64,000 bases of DNA from Coniferiporia sulphurascens (GCA_002794785.1 NBBA01000001.1:3038001-3102000), one strand, 5' to 3'. Counted from the stretch's first letter, positions 23,803-38,000 are shown. Notes: generated from the sequence alone by a model not told the origin. Numbers and translations: made by a program.

Positions 23803-26800
23803 ATGGTCGGAAAGATCACGTTTCCGCAACCTTGCGGAAAGGACGTCGACGCGCACACCGACTCCCAGCGGCCGCCGTCCTACACAGATGCTGACCAGTC
23901 CACTGTTTCGCAGTATTTTACGGAGACACTGACGACCACAGTGACGACCACGACACAGACAACGCAGACAACGACGCATTTCTTCTCTTTACCGCTCTGG
24001 CGGCGACGAACAGCCCCGACCATGACATCGACCATGTCGGAGGGTCCACACGCGTCCCACATACGTGTCGGAGAGGATGGGCGAATAGCCCGCTCCAGCA
24101 GCTATAATATTGACAAGGACCTTCCAGCGGTGCCTCGATACGAGGACCTGGTCCAGCCTGCGCGTCTTCGGCGTAGCACAAGTGCGCAGAGAAATGGGCA
24201 GGATGTGGATCCGTCTCATGCGTCAACCTTGACACCTCCTCAGACTCAGCCTGCACGCACGCTTGCGCAGGCCGGACTCGGAATCGGCTTACCCCACGTA
24301 ATGCCTTTGGCAGCGTCCACCTCGAAGGCTTCGTTTTCTACGACGCACAGGCCGAGCACGGCTCCGCGACCGAACTCCCACTTGCGATCAAGCATAGAAA
24401 TGCGTCGTGTTAGGAGCTTCTCACGGGGTCAATGCGATAAATACGATACCCTTGGAGCAGGTCGTATGGACGAGCCCACGCGCAGCAAAAAAAGGAGCAC
24501 AACTCTGTCAGTCCCTAAGGGTGACGAGGAGACGGAGGTACATGACCCGCCGGGCGCATCCCCTGAACCGAAAGCTGTGGCACGAAAAGCGTCATTCTGG
24601 AATCGTCGGAGGGTACAGTCCTTGAAGGATCCCCCCAAAATCCAAGATAATACCGCACGGGAAGTACAACAGCCTCCCATACCTTCATTACCAACGTTCC
24701 AGCCAGTTTCACCCTTTTTTCCTGACAAAGAGTTGCAACCAACTTCGAGTTCCACACCCCGAACTTCAGATTCTTCCCCTGCTGGCAGACTTAGAAGAAG
24801 GCATTCCGAACGTGGTACCTCATTCTCGTCTGGTCATATTCATTCCTTGCTTGACTCTAGTCCTAACTCAGACACCCCACCTCTACCTAAGCTTTCACCC
24901 CATAGATCTCCAGAAAGGGGAAACAGGGCCTCGGATGAACCTGCCGCTATAAATGATAAGTCGAACCATGGATCAGCCTATAAGCATGCCGCGACTTCGT
25001 TTATCACATCACCTGCTATATCTAGGTTCCCGCCTGTAGACGAAAGGATAAACAGGCCTCGCTCAATGACTAATCCCCCTAACCTCCTGCATCGTCTATC
25101 TATGGGTTTCTTTAATCCAAGCGCTCCCTCAAGTCCCATTTCTTCTCCCACACTTTCAACCAATGTTATAGACGAACAATCTCTTTTTTCCTCCCCTCGT
25201 CATTCTACGACGCTTGCGAGGAGCTCGCTTTCCAAATCCACTTTGGAAATCCCAAAGCCAAGAGCACACGAAGAATCTCCCGACGTTTTCCTGAGGAGAC
25301 TTGAAGAGGCTGTCAGCAAAGCCGAAATCGCTAATGTCCTTGCGGGAAAGTCAGTGATTTTAGCCTTCAGATGGAATGATAATTAATTTCAGTCCTTACA
25401 GCGGTGACCCATTTTATACCCAGGCACTACAAGCGTATATCGACCGTTTCGATTTCACAAATAATCCAGTTGACATTGCCCTCCGGAAGCTGCTCATGGA
25501 CGTAGGGTTGCCAAAGGAGACACAGCAAATTGACCGTGTCATGGAGGCTTTCGCGACAAGCTATGCAAAATGCAATCCTGGATTGTTCGTGTCCAATGGT
25601 AGGCCGTTACTTTCCCACCTCGTATTCGGACCATATTTATCCGGTTATATCTCGTAGACCATCCTTATATCTTAGCATTTAGCTTGATCATGCTGCATAC
25701 GGATGCTTTCAACAAATCGAACAAGCGAAAGATGACAAAAGCAGATTATATAAAAAATACCAGACTCGTAGGCGTCCCTACCGAGGTCCTTGATGTGAGG
25801 GATGCGTAGGCTTCAATCAAATCTACAGGACTAACATTTGTCCTACCAGTACTTTTTCGATAATATCGTCTTTGCTCCTTTTATATTCATCGAAGACCCA
25901 GTCGATGTTAATGGTCAACGTGGCTTAACGCAAGACGGAAAACTGCATTCCTCCGCTAGTGGACACGCGACACCAGCCACGAGTGGGTCCGGGTTGTCCA
26001 TGCTTGGTAAATCGAACAAGGTTGACCCATATTACTTGATAACGAAAGTGCGTGGCTGCGAGTTTCCCATCCACCTTCAGCGTACTGATTTTATGTTTGA
26101 CTAAGGATCTCCTTGGACCCCTTAGAGTTGATGTAGAAAGGTATATACCTCTACGTAACCCTTTTTCATATCAAGGGACTGCGGGATCATGGAACGAAGG
26201 TGAACTTCGTAGGTCCTTCGCGCGAGCGGACGTTATCGAAGTTGATACTGTGGAATCGAGAAGGATGTCGGCCATGCCGTTTTTCTCCATGTCTGCGACT
26301 GGGGCTCCTGGACCTATACTCACTAGCTTTGCGAATCCTGTATTCCCAGAGTTAGAGGGTTTCGCGGAGTACTCAAGTCTGAGGGTTACGAAAGTTGGCC
26401 TTCTAAACCGCAAAGGTCAGTGATCAGTATATTTATCACCATATGTGCAAGCCCCTAAAAAAGTTCGACAGAGGACTTGTTAGATGGAGGTAGAAGAGCG
26501 ACAAACAGAAAATGGAAGGAGTGGAGCGTAATTTTGACGGGATCTCAGCTGCTGTTCTTCCGTGATTCTAGCGTGGCTTCGGGTCTCATTGCCCAAGTGC
26601 AATCGCCAACAGATAACGAGATGCCACCTGCCCAGTTATCATATTTCAGACCGGATGAGCTGTCGTCCGTCAAAGACGCTATTGCCGTCTATGACTCATC
26701 CTATGATAAGGTTCGTACATGTCGTTCGCTCAAATCCCCGCTTAACCTACTCATTCACTACTGCCGTAATAGCATGAAAATGTGTTGCGTCTTGTCATGC

Positions 26801-28056
26801 CTTCCGGACGACAATTTCTTCTGCAAGCAGAGAGCGAATTGCAGAGAAACGAGTGGATTGCTCATATAAATTATGCGAGCGCTTTCAAAACTGCAGGGAT
26901 CAGGATGCGCCCTGTCAGCGCCATGGAAGACGCACGAATGGATGCGAGTTCGTATACTCGTGATGCCGCCAACATCCCTGCCGACTTTGGAAGTCCCGCC
27001 ATGGATCTGGTTGCGGATGGTGAAGATAAAGACGTCGCTGAGTTGGCGAGAGAATCCTCCAACGTCACGGGAATCGCTTTGCGAGTACACAAATCCCCCG
27101 ACGGGGCTCCGAATACCCAGTCCCGGTCGAAATTTGTATTTTCCAAGGTTCACGAATTCGAAACTAAGATAAAATCAATCCAAGCTCAGCTCGACTCGAA
27201 CATACGGGTTGTGCGCAGCCTCGCAATTCTAACCCCCTTCCAACGCTCGACTCGCAATCGGCTGCAAACGTCTGTCATCAACCTAGCTAAGCACATTAGG
27301 CGGCTCCGGCTTGAGGTCGTCAAAACAGCTTGTCATCGTGACGTCCTTGCTGCGGATCTGGCGTCTGAGAAGCGGGAGCTGCGACGCTGTAGAAGAGATC
27401 CGCAGAGCAAGGAAAATTATTTATGTGGAAAGGGTGGTGATACTATCCCGAGGATGACGTTATCCGTGCACGAGGACGACCCGCTGCAGGAGGGCTTCAG
27501 ACAATCGCTATCCCGTAGCGACACTTCCGAGGTTTCGCATGGGCGTGCCGAATCCTCTATTTGCGAATCGTTCCATTCTGCACTTGACTTCGGTTCGGAT
27601 TGGCCCTTCAGCTCATACCTTTCAGCAGGTTCTCAGTATCGCGCGACACAGAGCTTCGAGACTAGTCCCTCTCTTGCTTCACCTATGAATGATGCGGTAA
27701 CATCCGACTTTCTCCCCTCATCCCTAGCCAAGGGTCCGCAGGTTTATCCTCACTCACCCGTATCCGGTTCAGCTAGTGTTCCGGATGAAGATTTCTTTGC
27801 GCATGAAGAAACACGCCAACTTAGTCCTGACGACGTGGGCCATGAGTTGATGGACGAGCGGGCGGAGGAATGGGATAAGACACGGGCAGCAAGGCGTGTG
27901 TCCTTGGTCAAAGTTCCCTTGGGCCTGAAGGTCGCAACACGGTCCGATAAGGAGAGCCTACATCAATTTGCACAAGGGGTGGAGGGTCGCGACAGCGCCA
28001 GGCTGTCTGAATGCGATAGTCCCCTCTCTGTGTCCCTCCCTCCCGACTTGGTATAG
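23803..28056 (+). CDS. Sec7-PH domain ARF guanine-nucleotide exchange factor
   Basis: Exchange factor activating ARF-type GTPases on membranes. The N-terminal 500 residues are disordered and Ser/Pro-rich. The Sec7 domain begins at SPDVFLRRLEEAVSKAEIAN (about 25.3 kb) and continues with AYIDRFDFTNNPVDIALRKL, LPKETQQIDRVMEAFA and the exon reading SLIMLHTDAFN. The invariant glutamic-acid finger is present in PKETQQ (about 25.52 kb). A PH domain follows: NRKWKEWSVILTGSQLLFFR near 26.5 kb, then VLRLVMPSGRQFLLQAESEL and LQRNEWIAHINYASA. The tail holds a predicted helical region and disordered sequence. The Sec7-then-PH order matches Syt1/EFA6/PSD-like fungal factors rather than large Golgi Sec7/BIG proteins; the exact GTPase is inferred. 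At least five introns are visible between 25.3 and 26.8 kb. Confidence 0.9.
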
Positions 28057-28247
28057 ACATTTTCCACAGTGCTTCATCTCGTTATTACTTTACTTTATTC
28101 GCGCAGTCCGCAACTGTGCTTTAACAATTATTCGACTATTTAAAATAAAATCCTACTAATACCATAGATATTGTATTAGTCTAATTAGGTCTCTCTTTTC
28201 TCGAATCGGACTCGGATCAATATTGAATTATCACCTGCGGCATCTTC

Positions 28248-31200
28248 GTGGGTAATATCAATGGCACTAGACAGACACTGGAATCGAGTGGAACTCGCTC
28301 AGCGTTGCCGTGCCGGTGCTTCAAAGCCTTAAGGCTACACACAAGCCAAACTCGTGGCAACGCCATGGATTCGGCGGTCTTCATGACGAACATTGGTCTG
28401 ACGGCCACCGAGCATCTTATCATCGCTGAAATCGCCAAAGTGGTCCATAAGTCGTCCTACGCAGATCTGAATGTCAACGGCGGGTCTGTGCTGAACTTCC
28501 AAGTGTCTCTGCATCGTCCTAATAGAAAGATTCCAAAATCGCACCTCTCTTTTCGTACCGGAACTGTAACATTTCCTTCCGAGGACGTCGCAGCTCGTTT
28601 CCTTACTGACTGTGGAGGGGAAACCCCTAGGATTAGAATTAGCGTGGGCTACCAACCCATCAAATTCCGGAAAAGCAACAAACCCGCAAGTGCAGGGGTA
28701 GTAGAAAACATCCGCAGGCTACCCTTTGTAGACCCACGGGTCTTACAAGAAAGGGAAAATGAACGTCAGAGTCTCGCTAACCTGACGGTGTTCTTTTCTG
28801 CGATCCAATTTGGGTGGGATTGTCGGGATGAAGTGTTTTCCATCGAATACGAGCGGTCGTCGCAGCCGTCTGTCTGTCGATTTGTTCCGGAGACCAGGGA
28901 ATTCAGGATTTCACTGGTATCGAGTCTTTTTGGCGAGACCGTAGTAGTGATTCATTCCTCGCAAATCCGCGTTGCATATCGCAGTGACGGTCCTGGAAAG
29001 CCTTCGATTTACTTCGGCCTGTGGCACGCACCGATGTTTGAGCTCGTTCAGGACCAATCCCCTCAAAGCCTGCGCTCACGGCTATGTTCCTTGGGGGACG
29101 ACGACCATCGTCGCGTGGTGCCGTATGTTTCCTGTGATATCCGCCTGCTGTGCGATTCCGAGTCCAGCTATCGGGACTTTATCGATTTATGGAAGACTAC
29201 GCAAGCCCATTTTCCACTGGTGCGCAGCAGATACCACGTGGAGAGGCGAGAACTTTTTTCATCGCACGTCCTGGACGAATTGAACAAATGGCTAGAGCAG
29301 CTGGAATGGCCTGCCGCATTCCACATCGATGCACTTGTTCGAAACGTCATCACGGACCCAAAAGAGCTCTTGTCCCTACGCCCCGATATCCAAGACATGT
29401 TGCTCAGGAGGGGTAGAAATTATTCAATGGGATTTTTGCGCTTTCTCAGAGTTGAGCTGCATGCACTCTGGTATTCTGCGGGTTCACAGTCGAGGGAAAA
29501 AATTCAAGAATGTTTTCAGCGCTGTACAAAAGAGTACAATTACTTTGAGTCCGCACTGACGGCAGTCGCGCCAGACGACCTTTTTTACTGCCTTCATGTC
29601 ACCGTCACCCCAACAGGTCTGTCTCTCGACGGTCCCTTCCCGGAGCGCACAAACCGGGTCATTAGGAACTACATCGATTATAGTGATAATTTTCTACGTG
29701 TGACCTTTATGGATGAAAATCGTCTTCAGTTCAGGATCGACAGACAAGTGGACGGGAGGTCCTTCCTCGGTGAACACGTTGGCAAAATTCTTCGGGAGGG
29801 CCTTACGATTGGTGGTAGACGATTCGATTTCCTCGCTTATTCGCAGTCGGCTCTGAAGGACCACGCCGTCTGGTTCGTTCGTCCTTTTTACCACACAAAC
29901 ACACAGTCCTGGATTACTGCGACAACTATAATCAAAAGCATAGGATTATTCAAAGATCTTAAATTTGATAACAGGCTCATATATTGCCCAGCACGTTATG
30001 CAGCCCGCATTTCACAAGCATTCACAACTACAGATAAATCAATTGTCATCGAAGCGGATGAGATTAGTAGTGGAACTGATATACTAAGGAATGGGTCATG
30101 CTTCACGGATGGTGTGGGTACAATCTCCCCGACGCTAGCGAACGAAATATGGGGAGCACTTTGTGCCAAAAAGCGACGCGGATATGGCTTGAAGAAGCCT
30201 CGCCCTCGGGCTTTCCAAATTCGTTTCCAAGGTTCAAAGGGGATGGTTAGTGTCGACCATACGAAGAAAGGGAGAGAGCTTATGCTCCGACCTTCAATGA
30301 TAAAATTTGAAGATCCTACATCAAAGGACATTGAAATTGCGGGGGTCTTCAACAAACCCGGGAAGATGTTTCTAAATCGCCCTTTGGCCATGCTCCTTGA
30401 AGGTTTGGGAGTCACAGACGACGTTTTTATTAACCTACAGAGATCTGCCGTTGACGATGTCATGGAAGCCTCCAAATCTGTAGCGGCGTCGGCTCGGATG
30501 CTGGACACTTATGGTCTTGGTACCTCATTCAGACTAACATCAATCCTCCGCCACATAGCGAAGCTTGATTGTGCCCCTGCCGACTTATTTTATGCCAACA
30601 GCCTTCGAAGCGCTATCTTCCACATCCTACGTGATTTTAAACATCGTGCACGCATTCCTGTGCCGCTGGGACGAACGCTTGTAGGTGTGGCCGATATACA
30701 TTCATATCTTGAAGAAAACGAAGTGTTTATCTGTATAGAGGCGGAAAGGGGTGTGCGAGAATATATGGAGGGCCTGGTCTGTATTTCTCGTTCCCCGACA
30801 ATTCATCCAGGGGATGTCCAACTTGTACGAGCTATAGGTCGTCCCCCGGCTGGTTCTCCTTTCGCCAAAGAACGCCTTCAAAACACGGTGGTTTTCTCTA
30901 CAAAAGGTTTGTGTCTCTACAATAATCTGAAGGCTAAAAAAATACGATCATTTCCGATCCACAGGGTATCGTTCCTTGCCATCGTGTCTCGGAGGAGGAG
31001 ACCTGGACGGAGATATGTACAATGTGACCGCTTGCAAGGGACTTTTACCGAAGGAAACTCGAGAAGCCGCGTCGTACGAGGCAGCTAAGAGGAAAGAGCT
31101 CGATCGCCCAAGTACAATGTCCGACGTAATTGACTTCATCGTCGATTACATGAATGCAGACGTGAGGTGTTCTAGGATTATTTGTTCTTGCATATTCTTA

Positions 31201-32014
31201 TTTTTATTGTCAGAACATCGGCATTATCGCAACAAATTGGCTCATTATTGCAGACCAAAGTGAAGAAAATATTTTTGATACTGATTGCCTGAAGCTAGCT
31301 CAGCTTCATAGCGACGCCGTCGACTATCCAAAGACCGGAAATTCCGTTCCTATGAATGAGATCCCGAAGCTCAAATTCACTGCCAAACCAGATTGGAGTG
31401 AGCCAGAGATAAATAGGCCGTCTAAGGTGGAATATTACAAAAGCAAGAGAGCTATCGGGAAGCTCTATCGCGACATTGATCTTCCGGAAATTGCTACGCG
31501 GTTATCCTTGGGTGGTGACGAAAACAGTGCTGAAAGCGTACCTATGAGAGATGATGAGCTCTGTTATGCCATTCAACTAAGAGTGTCTCGACTTTTGTAC
31601 CCCGAAGAGGAGCCACTCGACCACTTCCCTCACGCTGAAGACGTGTTTCGCAAATACTCAGAACAACTGCGGTATATTTGCTATTCGCATACGATGAACC
31701 AGTCCCGGCATTCCAACCTATCCGAAGAGGAGGCTTTCATTGGCACTATCAAAGCGAAAACTGCCCTACCAAGAAGGAGAAGAGAACTCATTTCTAGGCT
31801 ACGGGAACAGACGGCCCAGTTGGTTGCCGACATTCGCCATGAGCTTGGAGATGGGGACGACCTTAGAGGCCAGGAGCGGTTGTCGTTGGCATACACTGCC
31901 TGGCAACTGTCACTTACTATGTTGGAGAAGGATGTGTTTGGTTCTCGCAGCTTTTTCTGGGTCACTCTTGGATTGATCTTCGACGCGATAAAAGTGGTCG
32001 AAGAAGAAGAATAG
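28248..32014 (+). CDS. Cellular RNA-dependent RNA polymerase (QDE-1/RDR family)
   Basis: Eukaryotic RDR enzyme that makes double-stranded RNA for Dicer in quelling-type RNA silencing. One very long exon (28248-30905) encodes the N-terminal region and the first part of the polymerase, including TDGVGTISPTLANEIW, RAFQIRFQGSKGMVSVD and RPSMIKFEDPTSKDIEIAGV. After an intron, SLPSCLGGGDLDGDMYNVTA gives the catalytic DxDGD motif (DLDGD, 31000-31014), which binds the metal ions. A second intron follows NADV (about 31.16-31.21 kb), then NIGIIATNWLIIAD and a C-terminal helical region to 32014. Full length is about 1,200 residues and all key catalytic aspartates are intact. The ATG at 28365 (MDSAVFMTNIGL) could be the true start; 28248 is simply the first in frame. 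It is a host-type gene, not a viral polymerase. Confidence 0.93.
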
Positions 32015-32258
32015 TACATTGTTCAAAGAAAGGGGTATCAGTTTGACGTCAGGCGTTAACTATGTAGATATATGTAAACCAAGTCAGCTTTGGCATACAG
32101 GTAGAAGGTACAAGCTCCATCCGTAGTTTGAACAATATCCATCGAACAGTCTGTGTACAGAGAAAGCAAACGAAAATTAAATGTACAATGAGTCTAACAA
32201 TGAATAAGATTTGTGATCCACGAGACCGCCGTGAAAGATGCACTTTGAAATATCGAAT

Positions 32259-34752
32259 TTACGTGTCAAGGGTGGTTTTCTTACGCCATCTCTCCTTGAG
32301 ACTTGGCACGCGCGCCTTCTTTTCTTGCTCGGATACTCTGACACTGGTTGTGCTAGCATTTGTGGCGGCAGATCGATCTTTCACTTTCGAGCCCGGCAGG
32401 AAGCGCCTAAAGCCAGAAGTGCCCTGCGGACGGCATTGGCTCGTCGAGGAAGTTGCATCTTCGGCTGCAATAGCCTTTGCAACAGGGGACAAGGACGACC
32501 TGAGCGGGGTTTTCCCAGGGAGAGTACCAGTGGCGCCCGAAATACGAATATTTCCAGAGTCTAGTGTGCTCTCCGCAACATTCACGAGCACCCAGCCATC
32601 CGCCCTGGTAGGGGTCGATGGCGGCAAACTGCGGCGGGAGATTACGTCATACTGCGCCACTTCACTCTTCCGGGTAGCGCCCGGCTTGTCTGACGACATC
32701 AATACCGGCGACGTGACACGTTCCGCGTCGACCTCCCTCCTTTCGGGACTACGGTCACGTGCGGCCCTGCGTCGTGGATCTCCAAATGACGCTACGCCCA
32801 AGTCCGGGTCCTCCGGTATCTCATCGATCGGCGTCGGCTGCCAGTCACCAGTACTAGGAAACCTAGGAGCTGTTGATATACGTTGTGATGGCCGCGACAA
32901 TTTCTCAGGACCACCCTCAGAATACCCTCCATCCTTTTCAGGAGCAGAGCTTTCATGCTCACCAGGGGGTCTGGGACTGCTGAGAAATTCACGTTCCTTG
33001 CCCTTGTCCAACTCCGGTAAACCTGTCCATGTTATAGGAACCTCGTATGAATGGCGTGTTGCGCTGGAAAACGCAGAGTCCCGGAATACAGCCGAGTTCA
33101 GGATAGGCAGTGTAGAGTCTATCCTCGACCCTAACTCAGGGTACCCATTCACACTTTGCGGAGCATAAGTGGGAAGTTCGGTGGAGTCTCGCGGGGTCAG
33201 TTGCCTTGAAAAATCACGAGACTCTGAGCTCGAACCCAGAGAGGATGGATGTACAGGATAATCAGCTGACTGGAATTCGTCATGTAGCCCTCCCGCAGAA
33301 GAGTGCATGGAGTAGTTGTTATCAAACCCAGTTTCATAGAAGGCGTCGCCCGTTTTTACGCGACCACCTACATCCTGTTGATTCTGATGCGTCACGGGTT
33401 CATGCTCTGTCGAAGCCCGGGGAAGAGGTTGGGGAGATAGAGGTCGAGTAGTGCCAGCAACTCTAGCTGCAGAAAGGTTGCGCTGGCCCCCACTACCAAT
33501 GCCCGTCATGTCCACACGTTCGTTGGTGACGACATTATGACCCCGCATGGAAAACTCTTCGGAGGAGGAGCGGCCAAGGGGAGAAGGTATTGTGCCTACG
33601 GGCCTGAAATTCTTCTTACGCAGAACAGATGTCGAAATCGGCGGTGTACGATGATGGGAGGGATACGGCTCCGTGGCGGAGCGGGCATGTGCCAAAGTCG
33701 ATGATGAACCAGGTAGAGACCCCGGCAAGGAACTGCCTCCAACATGAAGCGTATCATCAAAATTATTCGTCCCTCCTGGGGAAGACATCAATATTGGGTG
33801 AGGTGCGCTCTTTAACCCTGACGGCGACAGGCTGTAAGGAAGGTCGACATTGAGGCCATTTGTAACGGAGTCAGAGGACGTTTCACAGGGGGGGCCAGAA
33901 AAAATCCACAAATCCTTGACCCTAGAATGGTTACCGCTTAGAGTTATCGACGTCAGAAGGGAGAATGCATGGAGATCCAACTCGTAGAGCAGATGAAAAA
34001 TTTGATGGAGAGAATCTGCCGAGAAATTATCTTCTTGGAACCCTTATGCGGTGGCCGAGAGTAAGCCATGAGGCAGTAACATGGAGAAGTACCATCAAGG
34101 ACGTACATCTGTACCCTTTAAGACGAAACTCGTAGCACTTTTCTGATACTGTTCCTTCAGATATGACGCCACGCGGCCAGGCCGAGCGAGCAGCCTGAAT
34201 GATAGCTGGGCTAAAGCTCAAGGGCGGGTTTATGACGCGTAAAATCGTTGAAGAAGGGAAGGATAAGGCGAAGGGCACGCGTGTCGGTGTGGAGAGTTGT
34301 GCGGAGATTGGCTTTGAAAACGCGATGGAAACACGGTCATCGCGCTCCCGGCCGTAGTCTATTGTGGAAAGAAACACGTATCCGTGCTGGAGGATTACAG
34401 CAAGTATTTCGACAAAAATCTTTTCGGATTCTATGTTCTTGGTTTGCGTCCATGGCTTCCCTAGGAGGTTGAATTCGACGAGATCCAGACTGCTTTCCTC
34501 GCGAATTCCCCTGAGGACTTCGCGCAGCTGAAATGTGCATCTGAGGGCAGCGACGAGTTCCCGCGAAAAGGAAGAGAGGCGAACGAAGCCGGCCCCAGCT
34601 ATAGCGAGAAGGGCGAAGGACGAGGAGACGTGGTCCTCACGCATGAATTCGCGCCTCGGGGAAAAGGTGTCCGGGGGGGACACGGTCAGGACGGACGAGC
34701 TCGCCTGCGCGTGAAGCATGGGCGGACTGCGCTGGCAAACGAGGCACGACAC
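32259..34752 (-). CDS. Conserved fungal protein of unknown function
   Basis: I do not recognise a named family. The first exon (to 34752; ATG 34719 is an alternative start) encodes an ordered region with SFALLAIAGAGFVRLSSFSR, IFVEILAVILQHGYVFLSTI, AAFSKP-like and STILRVINPPLSFSPAIIQA blocks and FRLKGYR. A 65-nt-class intron near 34.05 kb joins this to WFQEDNFSADSLHQIFHLLY, then DLHAFSLLTSITLSGNHSRV and KDLWIFSGPP. The remaining 500 residues are disordered, Ser/Pro/Arg-rich, and end in a basic coiled tail (KKARVPSLKERWRKKT). The ordered N-terminal part looks conserved among mushroom-forming fungi from memory. There is no signal peptide or membrane anchor. Divergent from the Itc1-like gene, with about 260 bp between starts. 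Confidence 0.75.
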
Positions 34753-35015
34753 GGGCTAGTGGGGGGGCAAAGACGAAACTGCATTGTAGTTGCAGGCAGA
34801 CGCCTTGACGCAATGCCTTCCTTTTCCAGGTCTGCACGCGTTTATAGAAGTTGCCCATTATTACCTAAGCACGCACCGAATCCGAATAGACTGTGCCCCG
34901 AAGGGCTGCCCTAAGCAGCCGCGTCCACGAAAATGCTCTCGCCGCAAATCGCCACGAGCGTCCGCCTGCCACCTCTGCTTGTCCCCCTTCCTCCCGCGCT
35001 CTCCCCATCCACCAC

Positions 35016-38000
35016 ATGCCCAGTTGCAGAAGAAAGCACGTCCTGCTTGCCGAGCCCTCTCCGGAGCTCCTCGAGGCCGCGCAACATGACGCAGACAAAG
35101 AGGTCTTCCTGCTTGCTCAAACGGGCGAGATTTTTGATACCTACGAGTGTGTATCCTGGCGCTCTTCTGTCGGCTTCGCTTACGTGTCCGACGCGTGTTT
35201 GTCTCCCCTAGGGCCTATGCCGCTCGCATGAGCTTTTACAAGCTCAAACAGTTTCAATGCGAAGTAACGGGGAAGAGCGGTCTTGATTACTTCCAAGCTC
35301 TGGAAAGCGAACAGCAGGAGGCACGCACACTGCACTCCCGCTTTCCAGAGCCCTTGAAGGCTGCGGTCCTTAGGTCCGTTCAATGGCGTGAGTATATCGG
35401 CGCTGCTGCACCTGCTTTCATTGTTTGATTTACATTTCGTATCCGTCGCAGAGGTCATGGGAAGGCTTGATCACCTTGTCGAGGCTGTCCACGATCGGTT
35501 CAAGGACAGATACTTTGAAGCAGAGAGTAAGTCACAGGCTGTTTCCTCCGTGCTATTTTACCATTAACATTCAAATTAACATTGTTTATCACAGAGGTCT
35601 TCATTGACATCGAAGGTGACAAATTTGCCGCACGAGTTACGCAGGTGTTACCTCCTAATAGACACCCTGCGTCCTTTCCGTCTTCATCTTCAACGCTCAA
35701 GCGCAAGCGTACCGATTCTCTCTCATCGGATGGCTCCTCGCTGTCCCTGTCATCCGCACCTTCGTACGAGATTGACGAGCAGATACATGTTGTCGGTGGT
35801 GACATGAGTATCTCTTTAAATGAAAGCCTCGACCGTGATGACCCAACAAAGTACTTCTACAAAGTACAGATTATGGAGGAGGAAATACCTAAGAGCGAAC
35901 AACAGACTCCTGCACCCTCTGTCGCAAGACGGGAAAGCGGCAGGATGAAGGAAAAGGTGAAGGAGACCGTTAATAGTCAAGTTGACGTCGAGTCTCGAGC
36001 TAAATGGGCGGGAAGTCTGATGGATGTGCAGTGCAATGTAATGTCGTGCGTTTATTTTATTCCCCTCATCGCTGTAAACCTCTTATATCGCCACTCAGCC
36101 GCGACAGACTTGTCTTTTCCAAATCCTTGTTGCGCCGATTCCTGCGAGAGTGCCTAGACAGAGACTCGTCGCTCGCCTCTCCTTGGACTGTGAAGCCTGC
36201 CGTTGCCCAGAGGTTCGGGGTCCCGACGGAAATGCCAGAGGAAATTAGAGCAGGAGTAGAAAAGGTCAGGAAGGGGGAAATTGACAAACGGAAGAAAGTT
36301 TGGGAGGAAAAGGAGGCGCAAGCGGAAAGGGAGGGTAGGCTGACCAAGAAGATGATCAAAGAGAGGGAAAGAGAGGCGAAAGGTGCGTATTATCGTCCTT
36401 TCGGAGGATATCACACTCAAGTTTCTGCAGCTGCGGCAAAAGCAGCGGGAGCAGCTTCCAAGCAACGCGAAGCTGAGGAAAAGGCTGCCGCAATCATCAA
36501 ATCCAAAGCAGAAAAGCAAGCTGCTGAGCAGGCCAGGAAGGAGACGGAGCGTTTGGCGGCGGAGAAGGCCAAGCAAAAGAAGAAAGCTGTCCGTTATCCA
36601 ACGGAGGACCTTGATGTCCGAATAAACGATCGCGACAGGAAGGCAGGAATGAAGTTAACGAGACCGATTCCATCTCGAAGTGCAGAAAAACTGCCTTTCA
36701 ACGAAACGAAGGGCGCTTTTGAAGGATTCTTGGCTGTTTGGAATTTTTTGATTTGCTTCGGGTAGGCCAGTTCTTCACTAATCGCGTTCGGCTTGTTGAC
36801 GGAAGAACCTAGGCAACCCTTGCATTTATCTTTCTTCACCCTTGATGATTTTGAACATGCTTTGAAACACACGCTTTCTGATCCGCCTTGTCATCTCCTT
36901 GCCGAAGTGCACAGTGTGCTTATATATAACCTGCGCACCGTACCATTTTCCCGTCACGCGGCTGTTCTTTCCCTGCTGGACCTAAAGAAAAACGAGATGG
37001 AGATCGATTCCGAAAGCGAGCCTTCAATTGATATGTTGACCGAAGCGCTGGCAGATATCGGAAACAATTGGGAGAGGGTTCCTCTTAAACATTCAGATGC
37101 ACGGGCAGGATGGCAAGACGCTCTTGTTGGCTGTCTTAAAGATGTTTGTTCTTTTTTTCTTGATATGGTGTCAATATTACTATGCTGATACTTCGCTGTT
37201 GTCTCAAGCATGCAACTACATCTTCTTTTCCGAGGCTGCGAACGACCCTCAACAAGCTTCTTTTTGATTGCTCTGAGTCTACGAGAGTATCTATCGAGCC
37301 AGTCACGCTTGGATCATCTCCCCTTTCTTCCCCGACTTCACGATCAGCTCCTGTTACATCGTGGCCATCCGAGCGTTACTATACTCTGTCACCTGTGGAC
37401 AGAATAGCTATCCTTCAATTCATGTGTGATTTAGCAGTGTCCAGTAAAGCTGTCCATGCACATTTGGACTACTGTGAGGACCAACTAACGGCGTTGCGAA
37501 AGGAAAAGATAGACATAAACAGGCAAAAGAAGCAGCAGTGCGTTACATTGTTCACAGTGACCTCTACACTACTGACGAAAGCCTACAGTATAGAAGAGAT
37601 GATGGTGCTTGTGGGCGAGGGCAAGGAGGATGACTCGCAAGAAGCCATTACTACGGTTAATGAAGCCAGTGATGTTGATTCGGAAGGTATCACACCTTCG
37701 GAGGATGCCTCTGAAGCGGGTTCGGCTGGTCGTCGGGCAAGCTCGTCGCAGCGTCAACTGACATTACGCCTGAAGGCGCAGCAAGGACAAGCTATTGCTA
37801 GGCAGCGAGAACTTGCTCGCCAAAAATTGGCTTCACAAAGGCAGGCGCTTGCGGAGCACCGTCGTTTGGATGAAGAGGTCAATAAACTTGAGCGACGCCT
37901 TGAAGGCATCGAGCGCGAGTTCAGAAAACTTCTGGGAGTCGTGAGATTAAAGCCTATTGGAAAGGATAGGTTTTACAACCGGATCTGGTGGTTTGATGGA

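Noticed and set aside
28248..32014. Polymerase gene as a possible integrated viral sequence
   Set aside because: The DLDGD motif, overall length and spliced structure fit the cellular RDR family, not viral RNA polymerases.
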